DNA from: Bacteroidota bacterium
GTDB taxonomy: Bacteria; Bacteroidota; Bacteroidia; NS11-12g; UBA955
Assembly (NCBI GenBank): GCA_009918425.1
Contig: RGEC01000051.1
Location: 1 to 11,970 of the forward strand
Direction of reading: 5' to 3'
Length of the DNA: 11,970 nt
Part shown: piece after piece, positions 1 through 7,277 of the stretch
Numbering within the stretch: position 1 is the stretch's first letter
Layout of the letters: each line of letters begins with the position of its first letter
The notes under the pieces: generated by a model
What the model was told of the DNA's origin: nothing
Database searches by the model: none
What the model saw: only the letters and a program-made list of their open reading frames with translations
Position numbers and translations under genes: made by a program

Positions 1-588
1 TCAAGTCTTTTGAACAGATTTAATCTTTTTGCTGAGGAACGAACTGGAAACACCCACCACCAGCATAGCAGCCAGAAAAGCCGGTGCGATAAGCCAGTGA
101 ACCATGAAACTTGCCACAAAAACAACCGTCACACCCACCAGACTCGAATAGAGCAAACCCACAGCCATGGTCATCAATTTTTCTGTATCCGTGCGCACCT
201 TTTGTAGCACGTTCAGGGTTTCACCGCTCCTGCGGTCTTCAAAAACTTCAAAAGGAAGTTCCATTGTATGCCTGATGCCATCCATGAACAGACTGGACCC
301 AACCTGTTGCATCGCCACATTGATAAAATAATCCTGCAGGTTTTTCGCAATACGACTTACCATGGCAAATGAAACACCCAGCAACAGCCAGGACATAACC
401 CCGTAAGCAAAATCAGATTGAGAATAGGTTGTGTATTTCAACAAATACTGATCAATGATATTCCTGCCCACCCAGGGATCCAGCATGGAAAAAACCTGAG
501 AAATAGATGCCAAAAGCAGGGCCAGCAATATGGTTCCGCGCTGGGGTTTGATATATTGAAACAGCAACCTCAAAGTTTGTTTCAACAA
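1..588 (-). CDS. ABC exporter, N-terminal transmembrane half only (truncated frame)
   Basis: The 195-residue product matches the start of a fused ABC exporter (membrane domain followed by ATPase). Hydrophobic segments lie near residues 18-37, 63-85, 140-160 and 163-185. The motif FEVFEDRRSGETLNVLQK (113-130) is the usual cytoplasmic helix between TM2 and TM3. Family members run to about 580-600 residues with six helices and a nucleotide-binding domain. Here the frame ends in TGA at bases 3-1, just after SKKIKSVQKT, where relatives continue directly, so there are no Walker motifs. This could be a real nonsense mutation or frameshift, a sequencing error, or a split gene continuing beyond the window. 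There is no ATG start: the frame opens with TTG TTG AAA, and the second TTG (585) gives the N-terminus most like family members (MKQTLRLL). It lies 12 nt after the TMEM220-type gene and is probably cotranscribed. The exporter family is sure; the substrate cannot be told. Confidence 0.8.
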   Translation of the reverse strand: MLKQTLRLLFQYIKPQRGTILLALLLASISQVFSMLDPWVGRNIIDQYLLKYTTYSQSDFAYGVMSWLLLGVSFAMVSRIAKNLQDYFINVAMQQVGSSLFMDGIRHTMELPFEVFEDRRSGETLNVLQKVRTDTEKLMTMAVGLLYSSLVGVTVVFVASFMVHWLIAPAFLAAMLVVGVSSSFLSKKIKSVQKT

Positions 589-600
589 ATTTAAGCCAAA

Positions 601-930
601 TTATTGAGATTTAAGCTTTATGGATAACCATGATGATAATGCGCAGATGACGAGGCCCAGGCTTTCCCTTGCGCGCTCAGTATTTTCATTCATCATTGAC
701 TCCCCAATTCCTTCCCACTTTTCAGGCCATTGAAAAATGGCAAATACCAGTGGAACAACCAATAAAACCAGATACCAAATTGTATTCAGCGGCCTAACCA
801 TAGCTGAAAACACAACCAGAGCATAGATTAGATAAACCATTATCCAAAGCCACGCATCGGGGTCGTTGTATTGCACTGCGGCAAATCCAATCAGCATTAT
901 CATGAGCAACAGTAAGATAATTTTTTTCAT
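601..930 (-). CDS. TMEM220-family small membrane protein
   Basis: This is a 109-residue, very hydrophobic protein with four predicted helices (about 3-19, 27-45, 50-68 and 89-105). The pattern QYNDPDAWLW (20-29) after the first helix, the WPEKW loop (68-72) and NENTERARESLGL (81-93) before the last helix match what I know of the transmembrane family 220 (TMEM220). That family occurs in bacteria and animals and has no established function. The ATG at 930 starts 3 nt after the stop of the haem/VCBS lipoprotein gene, and the ABC exporter frame starts 12 nt downstream, so it sits inside a tight operon. Family assignment is by motif memory; no biochemical role is claimed. Confidence 0.82.
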   Translation of the reverse strand: MKKIILLLLMIMLIGFAAVQYNDPDAWLWIMVYLIYALVVFSAMVRPLNTIWYLVLLVVPLVFAIFQWPEKWEGIGESMMNENTERARESLGLVICALSSWLSIKLKSQ

Positions 931-933
931 GGT

Positions 934-2466
934 TTATTTTGTTCTGTTTACCAACATGATAAGGGGTGTGCCTTTGGCAAATCGCGCAGCGTCATCCGTA
1001 CTCATAAAACTTTGCGGCCCCTGGCTAAAATTACCCAGCACCACATCTTCATCTCCATCACCATCCACGTCGCCGGCATCCATGGTAAGCCACCTGCCGA
1101 TGTTATATCCCTTTATCCTAAAGGGTTTGAAATTAAGGTTTCCTGTATTTTCAAAATATACGAGTGCTTCTTCAGGTTGTTGCAAATAATCTGCAAAGAA
1201 TGAAATACTTACCATGTCAAGATCTCCATCCATGTCAAAATCCCTCAGCATAAATCTATACGCGCCATTGATGGGATAAAACCATGATTGTCTGAAATTA
1301 TCTTTTCCGTCATTGAGGTAAATGTAAATTCCATGATAGGGCTTCAGGATCACAGAATAGTCTGCATTATCGCCGCAGGCATATACAATATCGGGGTGAC
1401 CGTCTTTGTTCACATCCTCAATTTCAAACCACGATGACCCATTTACAGGCAGAAACTGCATCAAACGCCTCTCTTCGTAATTACCATTCCCTTTGTTTGT
1501 ATAGAGATAAATACCTTCAACACCTTGAGCAAACATGGCCAGAACATCTTTTTTACCATCCTTGTTCCAGTCAAACAGCATAGACCTAATGCATCCGGGT
1601 TCTTTACGGAGTATTTTTGATACTTCCCCTTTAGCGTTATATACAGACAAATCACCTGCCAGGTGTCCAAAGTTATTAACCAGATAATCATTGCCTAACC
1701 GATGCGCCTGAACCGGTCGAGCCAATTTATCGAGGAGTGGCAGGCCGGCCTTCTGAGTAGCAGGATTTACACCCAGCAACTGACCTGACTTATCATTATT
1801 CGGAAATACGGACCCCATGCAGGTAAGCAGCCATTGATTGGCATTGGAAATATCGCACCAAACAGGCGCGCTTGGCACGTCCATAATCCATTTGGCCGAA
1901 AGATCTTTGTTCAATACCACCAGTTGATTGGATGCGCCCGAAATACCGGTCATAATCTGCTGTTTATCCGGTAAAATTTTTACGAAAGTGGCTATGGGTG
2001 GACCGTTTTGCTGAACCGAGGGGATCATGGCATCAAAAAGGCGTGTTTCTTCACCAATTGGCACATTACGTTGTTGAGCCGGTAAGGTTTCTGGTGCTTT
2101 AACATTAAAATAATTGATGATTTTACGCATCAAATCCGGCTCAATGGTGGGTTTTTCAGGATAAATGCCGGCCGGCACTTTGGGATCATTTTTTTCACTA
2201 TAAAAAGTAGCGCCGTCCAGCTCATATATCCCCATCTTTGCAGCCATTACAGGCAGAACTTTCTCTTTCCAGGTATATTTATCAAGTTTATCGGGTGGAA
2301 CCCACATATGGCATGAGCTGCAAACAGCTTTTACGGTGGCTTCCACTGAATCAGCCTGTTTCACCAGCGCTTCATCAATCACTTCGCCGGAATCTTTGTT
2401 GCCACCGCAAGCCATCAGGCTCAGCAACAGGGTAATTATTATCGGATAACGCACTTTAATTTGCAA
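934..2466 (-). CDS. Lipoprotein with cytochrome c-type haem motif and FG-GAP/VCBS repeats
   Basis: The 510-residue protein has a lipoprotein signal peptide ending LSLMAC (lipidated Cys20), so it is probably membrane-anchored in the envelope or on the surface. A haem c attachment motif CSSCH is at 49-53. Met74 or Met78 in the following VLPVMAAKMGI segment could be the distal ligand, and the segment ending INYFNVKAPETLP (117-129) resembles the end of a small cytochrome fold. The rest is probably a beta-propeller: four calcium-loop motifs of the DxDxDGxxD type are centred at 299-307, 351-359, 409-417 and 466-474, typical of FG-GAP/VCBS repeats. There is no ATG start. TTG at 2466 keeps a basic n-region (K4, R6), while GTG at 2454 is a possible shorter start. 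It lies 12 nt after the glycosyltransferase gene and 3 nt before the TMEM220-type gene. Electron transfer or redox sensing at the surface is only a guess; haem binding is not proven. Confidence 0.85.
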   Translation of the reverse strand: MQIKVRYPIIITLLLSLMACGGNKDSGEVIDEALVKQADSVEATVKAVCSSCHMWVPPDKLDKYTWKEKVLPVMAAKMGIYELDGATFYSEKNDPKVPAGIYPEKPTIEPDLMRKIINYFNVKAPETLPAQQRNVPIGEETRLFDAMIPSVQQNGPPIATFVKILPDKQQIMTGISGASNQLVVLNKDLSAKWIMDVPSAPVWCDISNANQWLLTCMGSVFPNNDKSGQLLGVNPATQKAGLPLLDKLARPVQAHRLGNDYLVNNFGHLAGDLSVYNAKGEVSKILRKEPGCIRSMLFDWNKDGKKDVLAMFAQGVEGIYLYTNKGNGNYEERRLMQFLPVNGSSWFEIEDVNKDGHPDIVYACGDNADYSVILKPYHGIYIYLNDGKDNFRQSWFYPINGAYRFMLRDFDMDGDLDMVSISFFADYLQQPEEALVYFENTGNLNFKPFRIKGYNIGRWLTMDAGDVDGDGDEDVVLGNFSQGPQSFMSTDDAARFAKGTPLIMLVNRTK

Positions 2467-2478
2467 ATTTCGGGAAAA

Positions 2479-3681
2479 TTATGTATCTTTATGTTTGGCC
2501 GTTAAATCAGTGTAAAATGCCATCAAATCGGTTATTAACGACCTTGCTTCAAATTGTTTTTCTATAAGCATATGGGCATTATTCAATAGTTCTTTCCTAA
2601 GATCAGGCGCAGACTGCAACCGCAACATGGCAGCTGCAAAATCTTCGGCAGCATCTGCAATTAGCAATTCTACTTCATTTGACGCCGGGATACCCTGAAT
2701 ACCCATTGAAGTGCTGATAACGGGCACACCGCGACTAAAAGCCTCCAGTATTTTCACGCGGATACCACCGGCGGCAAAAACAGGCACCAGCATAACCCCT
2801 CGGGTTTGCATAAATAATTGCGCGTTATCAATTTCACCATGTACAGAAATCCCTTCACCGATAAAACGTTCATCGTTTTTGTGCATTCCCTTTCCCGCCA
2901 GATGCAGTTCTGCCTGTGGCATTTGTTTCTTAACCAAAGGCCATACTTCATTGACAAGCCATTTAACAGCCTCTGCATTGGGCATCCACTCCATGCTGCC
3001 CAAATGAAAGAATTCGTTATTATTAAATTCTAAATCAGTTTTAGTACTGTTGGTTTGACCTACAGGCAGCAGATACATTGGTTTCCCGGGCGCAAGACGG
3101 GCGAATAATTCCTTGTCAGTATTTGTGATAGGAATGATTGCATCAACTTTATTGAGAACATCTATCTCATAGCGTTTCAGTTGTTTTGCCAGCAATCTGA
3201 AATACCATCTTTTCAGCGGGTTTGCAGTTTTTACCGAAAGACGTTCCCAAATTTGAAACTCAGCATTGTGCTGCCTTAAGGCAACAGGAATACCGAACAT
3301 CTTAACAACCTCAAGAAAAGATCCGGCGTACAATCCTTCCAGCTGAACCATGTCAAATTTTTCACGGCCAAGCAGTTCGGCAAGCCGGACTTTGGCTTTA
3401 TCATTTTCAAATCTGGAAATATTATAATTTTTACCTTTTAAAAGTGCAATAAGCCCGCCAAATATTGTAGGATTGGCATTCAGAGGCAAATCGATAACTT
3501 TACAGAAGGAAAGGTACTTTTCAATGGTATCCCTATCCACAAAGTGCTTTGCTGTATTAAAACTAAAATAATGAACCATGGCTCCCTGTGCGGCAAGCTC
3601 TGTTAAAACCTGGTAGGTTGCTATGGCCCCACCATCGTGTAATGGCCAGGGGATACGACTGCCCACCACGAGGATCTTCAT
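2479..3681 (-). CDS. Glycosyltransferase family 4 (GT-B fold)
   Basis: A 400-residue cytoplasmic GT-B glycosyltransferase. The N-terminal acceptor domain begins MKILVVGSRIPWPLHDGGAIATY, with the glycine-rich loop near 14-22, and contains LRQHNAEFQIWERL (135-148). The C-terminal donor-binding domain has HLGSMEWMPNAEAVKWL (226-242), LHLAGKG (259-265) and GGIRVKILEAFSRGVPVIST (305-324), with Lys310 and Glu313 in the place of the usual nucleotide-sugar contacts. Length is normal for GT4. ATG at 3681 overlaps the permease stop by 4 nt (ATGA), implying translational coupling. Next to an LptF/G-type permease, a role in lipopolysaccharide or another surface glycan is a reasonable inference, but donor and acceptor sugars cannot be read from sequence. 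Confidence 0.9.
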   Translation of the reverse strand: MKILVVGSRIPWPLHDGGAIATYQVLTELAAQGAMVHYFSFNTAKHFVDRDTIEKYLSFCKVIDLPLNANPTIFGGLIALLKGKNYNISRFENDKAKVRLAELLGREKFDMVQLEGLYAGSFLEVVKMFGIPVALRQHNAEFQIWERLSVKTANPLKRWYFRLLAKQLKRYEIDVLNKVDAIIPITNTDKELFARLAPGKPMYLLPVGQTNSTKTDLEFNNNEFFHLGSMEWMPNAEAVKWLVNEVWPLVKKQMPQAELHLAGKGMHKNDERFIGEGISVHGEIDNAQLFMQTRGVMLVPVFAAGGIRVKILEAFSRGVPVISTSMGIQGIPASNEVELLIADAAEDFAAAMLRLQSAPDLRKELLNNAHMLIEKQFEARSLITDLMAFYTDLTAKHKDT

Positions 3682-5216
3682 GATTTGGTTTTCTTGAGAA
3701 ATGCCAGGAGTCTAAGTTCTTTTTTGACCTTACTTTCCTCTTCGCCGTTGCCGTTTTTGGCACTTACCCAAAAAAGACGGTTAAAGAATTTCTGATATGC
3801 TTCCAGGCTGAGGATGGCACTGTCAGAAGCTGCTTTTATGGTAATGTAAACACCTATAGGAAACAGAATGGCACTGCTCATCCACATACCGGCCCATATT
3901 GGCAAAACACCCTCCTTACCAATTTTCTCCCCAACCAGGTTGATAGCATAGAACAACACGAAAAGAAGCACACTGATTACCAGTGGCATACCGATTCCAC
4001 CCTTACGTATAATTGCACCTAATGGCGCTGAAATAAGAAACAGCATAATTAATAAAACAGACAAGGTGAACTTTTTATGCCATTCTACTTTGTAAGGTGC
4101 AAGCTGCTCCTCTTCATATTTAAGTCCGCTAATCAGCCCATCCAGTGTGCCTTTGAATCCCCGGGCATTGTTTATGGCTCCGGCAATTACATTCCCTTGA
4201 TCACTTTTCGGCTTTTCTTCATGCCTTGGCATTAACAGCCGCATTTTAGATGGCCTGATTTTATTGGATTCCGGCTTGGATATATTACCCAGAATATCAG
4301 GCAAATGAAGATATCGAGCCAGAAAAGTAGCATTTTCCTTTTTTTGCTTTTGTATTTTCTGTGCCGCAGTATCCAGTTCGCAACCCAGCTCTCTAATATT
4401 CATGAGCCTGTAATCGCCCTTGTATGCATCCCTTTCAGTGAACTTGAGATCCAGACTGCTCAGGTCAATGATCATTTTTTGTTTCTCGAACCGCATCTGA
4501 TTGAAGGGTGCAGTTCGGGAATAGTCAGGATTTTTGGTCATTTCATCATACCTAACCCCATTAAAAAGCGTAAAAAACAAGGTTCTTTTATCCGGAGACA
4601 GCACCATACTGCCCTTCTCTGCCCTGATTACATTGAGTCGCTTACTTTCATCGCCTTTGTATTCATAAATAAGAACATCCTCCACGCTCTCATTATCGGC
4701 GTGCTTTTTCCCAATTCGCATGGAAAATCCATCAATCTGCTGATAGAATACTCCTTCCTGAATATTGAAAGCCGGCTTTTTCTGCCTCAGATCCCACAAC
4801 AGTGCTTTAGCTTCCAGATTGGCCTTGGGGATTACAATGTTCATAAAAAAGAAATTAAGCATAGCCAAACCCAGCATAAGTAAAAATACGGGCCTAAGGA
4901 TCCTGAAAAGTGAAATGCCATTGGCTTTGAGGGCTACCAGCTCGAAACTCTCACTAAGATTGCCAAAAGTCATAAGACCTGCTACCATTACCGTTAACGG
5001 CAATGCCATAGGAACAAGATCGGCAAGTGAATAGAAAATAAGTTTCATGAGAATCAGCGGCTCAATCCCCTTTCCTACCAGCTCATCAATATATTTCCAT
5101 AGAAACTGCATAAGAAAAAGGAACATACTGAGCACAAACGTCACCACAAATGGGCCGATATAGGATCGGAGCACCAGCAGGTCCACGCGTCTCACCAGGG
5201 TTCTGTTCACAGCCAT
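3678..5216 (-). CDS. LptF/LptG (YjgP/YjgQ) family permease
   Basis: This 512-residue inner-membrane protein has the layout of the LPS-transport permeases LptF/LptG: three N-terminal helices (about 20-40, 56-82, 106-130), a periplasmic beta-rich domain (about 140-265), and three C-terminal helices (about 384-402, 408-430, 438-460). Hallmarks are LKANGISLFRILRP (96-109) and the SAPLGAIIRKGGIGMP segment (396-411). In the known system, LptF and LptG with the ATPase LptB extract lipopolysaccharide from the inner membrane and pass it to LptC/LptA. It is longer than the E. coli proteins (about 360 residues) because of a charged, probably helical stretch at about 270-380 before the fourth helix, and a basic C-terminal tail. 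Only one such gene is visible, so I cannot say whether it is F or G. ATG at 5216 is the first gene of the run, about 35 nt below a candidate promoter. Confidence 0.92.
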   Translation of the reverse strand: MAVNRTLVRRVDLLVLRSYIGPFVVTFVLSMFLFLMQFLWKYIDELVGKGIEPLILMKLIFYSLADLVPMALPLTVMVAGLMTFGNLSESFELVALKANGISLFRILRPVFLLMLGLAMLNFFFMNIVIPKANLEAKALLWDLRQKKPAFNIQEGVFYQQIDGFSMRIGKKHADNESVEDVLIYEYKGDESKRLNVIRAEKGSMVLSPDKRTLFFTLFNGVRYDEMTKNPDYSRTAPFNQMRFEKQKMIIDLSSLDLKFTERDAYKGDYRLMNIRELGCELDTAAQKIQKQKKENATFLARYLHLPDILGNISKPESNKIRPSKMRLLMPRHEEKPKSDQGNVIAGAINNARGFKGTLDGLISGLKYEEEQLAPYKVEWHKKFTLSVLLIMLFLISAPLGAIIRKGGIGMPLVISVLLFVLFYAINLVGEKIGKEGVLPIWAGMWMSSAILFPIGVYITIKAASDSAILSLEAYQKFFNRLFWVSAKNGNGEEESKVKKELRLLAFLKKTKS

Positions 5217-5228
5217 AATCTCTGTTTC

Positions 5229-5245
5229 ATATCCATTTCGGATAT
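5229..5245 (-). other. Small inverted repeat in the leader of the LptF/G-type gene
   Basis: Six-base arms (ATATCC and GGATAT) enclose a 5-base loop. If transcription starts a few bases below the TAACTTTG element at 5251-5258, this hairpin would form the very 5' end of the mRNA. There is no U-tract on either side, so it is not an intrinsic terminator for the B12 operon. A role in mRNA stability is possible, and chance is also plausible for six base pairs. Confidence 0.3.
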
Positions 5246-5250
5246 CGCTT

Positions 5251-5258
5251 CAAAGTTA
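5251..5258 (-). promoter_or_regulatory. Candidate -7 promoter element upstream of the LptF/G-type gene
   Basis: On the minus strand this reads TAACTTTG, an exact match to the Bacteroidota -7 consensus TAnnTTTG. It lies in the 70-nt gap between the end of the BtuG-like gene and the LptF/G start at 5216, about 35 nt before the ATG. No good TTTG or TTG -33 element is found at the usual 17-23 nt spacing; the nearest TTG is 29 nt away. The site would separate the envelope operon from the B12 operon, but read-through cannot be excluded. Confidence 0.4.
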
Positions 5259-5286
5259 CATATTTCGCACCTAGTATGTGGTTTGT

Positions 5287-6291
5287 TCAATAAAACACAA
5301 AACCTGAAGGAATAATACCGGCAGTAAAAACCTTCTTTTCATTACCGGAAGGGTCCAATACAAACACTTTGCCCTTAGAAACATAATCTGCCGCGTCACA
5401 AAGAAACAGCAATTGTCTTCGGGGATGGTGGGCTATGTTGTAAAAATTGGCTCCGGATTTTGTAAATATCGGTTTTACGGGTAGTTGTGAATCATAAACA
5501 GATAGGCTATATACACCATTTGCGAGGTAATACAAAGTGTCCTTTCCCGAATTTATACAAAGCGAAGAAGCATAGCCGGAAAGCGGCATGGTGAAACTTC
5601 TCATTTTGTTGCCAACGGCCGACCATTGCTGAAGTCGGCTGTAGCCACTGTCATTAAAGGAAGCCAAAGCCCAGATGTTGTTTTGCTTATCAGAAACAAT
5701 CCAGCGCAGGCCTTTGCCTACATAGCTACTGTCAATTATCACAAAGGTTCCGGCGTCATATTTTCTCAGCCAGCCATCGTAGCAGGCTACCCACACATTT
5801 TTACCGCTTACAACCATCTGTTCGGACCATGCGCCTGTGTGAATTTGTTTAATCAACTGCTTTCCGGTTGCATCTCGAATCTGAATTTTACCGGAATACA
5901 AATCGGTAATCCAAATATTATTGCCTGCCTTGACTGCATATCTGGGGGAACCCAGTCCGGTGATACTATATTTCTCTTTAAGCGTCTGGCTATCCAGCAC
6001 CACAATTTTGCCTGAATTGTTAACCACCAGCCATACATCTCCGTTAATAAAACTTCCGCTTTGCAGCACATCGCCGAGCGGTTTTTGATTTACACCTTCA
6101 TAAATACCGGACCTCAGAATACCGGAATCCAAATTATATAAATCCAGCGAAGCATTGGCCCACATAAAGTTTCCTTCATTTAAAACCAATACCTCTCCTG
6201 ATCCCGCATTTGCAGTCTCGGGTAGCGGTTTCTCTTTCCTGCAAGCAAAAAGAGAAACCGCAACAATCAAAATAGTCAACAGAAAACGCAT
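5287..6291 (-). CDS. BtuG-like DUF5074/YncE-type beta-propeller lipoprotein
   Basis: With the ATG at 6291 the protein has 334 residues. Its lipoprotein signal ends SLFAC (Cys17), followed by RKEK, a charged stretch reminiscent of the surface-export signal of Bacteroidota lipoproteins. The body carries the conserved pattern of DUF5074/YncE-type propellers: VLVLNEGNFMWANASLDLYN (34-53), PLGDVLQSG (71-79), VVNNSGKIVVLD (89-100), GLGSPRYAV (112-120), WITDLYSGKIQI (127-138), and repeated VWVACYDGWLRKYD-type blades. BtuG of Bacteroides is a propeller lipoprotein of this kind that caps BtuB and binds cobamides very tightly. Position as last gene behind a cobalamin riboswitch and a BtuB-like receptor supports the same role. 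The ATG shares one base with the stop of the gene before (TGATG), implying coupled translation; a TTG one codon earlier (6294) is less likely. The family is strong; cobamide binding is inferred from context. Confidence 0.87.
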   Translation of the reverse strand: MRFLLTILIVAVSLFACRKEKPLPETANAGSGEVLVLNEGNFMWANASLDLYNLDSGILRSGIYEGVNQKPLGDVLQSGSFINGDVWLVVNNSGKIVVLDSQTLKEKYSITGLGSPRYAVKAGNNIWITDLYSGKIQIRDATGKQLIKQIHTGAWSEQMVVSGKNVWVACYDGWLRKYDAGTFVIIDSSYVGKGLRWIVSDKQNNIWALASFNDSGYSRLQQWSAVGNKMRSFTMPLSGYASSLCINSGKDTLYYLANGVYSLSVYDSQLPVKPIFTKSGANFYNIAHHPRRQLLFLCDAADYVSKGKVFVLDPSGNEKKVFTAGIIPSGFVFY

Positions 6292-7274
6292 CAACGGATA
6301 ATCTGAATGGTGCGGGAGTAGCTTCCTCCAGTGGTTTGAATCTGAACAATGTAATATCCCTGTGGCAATGTATTCACCGAAATTGCACCTGTTTTACCAT
6401 TCAGGCTGCCGAAGCTTTTCACACGACCCGAATAATCCATAATTTTTGCAGAAAGTATCGGATATTCAGCATTGATATTCAAATTATCGCTCGCAGGCAC
6501 GGGATATAAGCTGCACAAAGTATGCGTGTTCTTAACTGCATTAAAAGCTAAGAACTCTACCCTGTCAAGTACAAAAAAAGCCGGGGTGTTCATGCCAAAC
6601 TGCCCCACATCCGAGCTTGTAAGTTCAAATGCAATGCTGTCTGTATAAGCATCTTTGAGCGAAACAAACTGCCACTGATTTAAAATAAAATCTTTGCCTG
6701 AATCGCTGAAGCGAAAATCGGCCAACACCACCCGCTGGCTGTCTACCGGTTTACTTTTTTTATAACAGCGAACAATGAGAATAAAAGAATCTTCATCGTT
6801 ACCGCTGGTGCCGCCAAACTTTTTGGCGAACATATCGCCAAACTTCATGCTATTATAGGCATAGGTAGAGTTGCTCACATAAAAGCCTTTAATGGGAAAA
6901 TCTCCTTCATTGCGCCTTTGAAGGTAAAAGAAACTCCCGTTTTGACCTACCATAAAGGCTTTTCCATTGCTGTTTTCTGCACCCAAACCCGGGGCAGCCG
7001 CATACAGATGCTTGATATAATCCGGGGGTTCAACAGTATTGTAGTTGGTTTTTGACAAAGCCCACCCGCTTGCCCAATACTGGAAAGCCGAGTCCCAATT
7101 TACGGGAAAGGTCATTTCGCCGGTATTAAAATAATGAAAACTACTACCGTTGCTACCGTTAAGAACCTTTACGGTATCTGTAATAGCATTTTCAAAGCCC
7201 TCTGAAACCTGGGCGTTCGTTGAGATTGCAAAACTGAAAAGAATGGCAAAAGAAAATGTTGTTTTTTTATTCAT
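6291..7274 (-). CDS. DUF4465 protein with T9SS C-terminal sorting domain (BtuH-like candidate)
   Basis: The 327-residue protein starts with a Sec signal peptide (MNKKTTFSFAILFSFAISTNA, 1-21) with no lipobox cysteine. The central domain (about 45-243) has DUF4465 hallmarks: NWDSAFQYWASGWALSK (59-75), IKGFYVSNSTYAYNSMKFGD (128-147), FAKKFGGTSGNDEDSF (149-164), VLADFRFSD (183-191) and SSDVGQFGMNTPAFFVLD (220-237). The last 72 residues (about 256-327: LYPVPASDNLNI, then KIMDYSGRV, LPQGYYIVQIQT and a basic end) are a type A T9SS sorting domain, so it should cross the outer membrane through the type IX system. DUF4465 proteins sit in B12-transport loci, and I recall BtuH, a cobamide-binding surface lipoprotein, as belonging to this family. 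It starts 3 nt after the receptor gene and overlaps the BtuG-like gene by one base. Ligand binding is inferred from family and context. Confidence 0.88.
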   Translation of the reverse strand: MNKKTTFSFAILFSFAISTNAQVSEGFENAITDTVKVLNGSNGSSFHYFNTGEMTFPVNWDSAFQYWASGWALSKTNYNTVEPPDYIKHLYAAAPGLGAENSNGKAFMVGQNGSFFYLQRRNEGDFPIKGFYVSNSTYAYNSMKFGDMFAKKFGGTSGNDEDSFILIVRCYKKSKPVDSQRVVLADFRFSDSGKDFILNQWQFVSLKDAYTDSIAFELTSSDVGQFGMNTPAFFVLDRVEFLAFNAVKNTHTLCSLYPVPASDNLNINAEYPILSAKIMDYSGRVKSFGSLNGKTGAISVNTLPQGYYIVQIQTTGGSYSRTIQIIR

Positions 7275-7277
7275 TTT

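Noticed and set aside
866..1189. Plus-strand open frame across the TMEM220-type and VCBS genes
   Set aside because: It crosses the junction of two well-supported minus-strand genes and has no motif.
4305..4883. Plus-strand open frame of 192 codons opposite the LptF/G-type gene
   Set aside because: It is antisense to a strongly supported gene, its protein has no recognisable motif, and it has no promoter or partner.
5217..5286. Possible intrinsic terminator after the B12 operon
   Set aside because: The hairpin at 5229-5245 has only six pairs and no U-tract, and it lies below a better promoter candidate, so I list it only as a leader inverted repeat.
5626..6015. Plus-strand open frame of 129 codons opposite the BtuG-like gene
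   Set aside because: It is antisense to a clear propeller lipoprotein and shows no domain of its own.
6292..6294. TTG start codon for the BtuG-like gene
   Set aside because: The ATG directly after it (6291) gives the same signal peptide and the usual TGATG coupling, so TTG is unnecessary.
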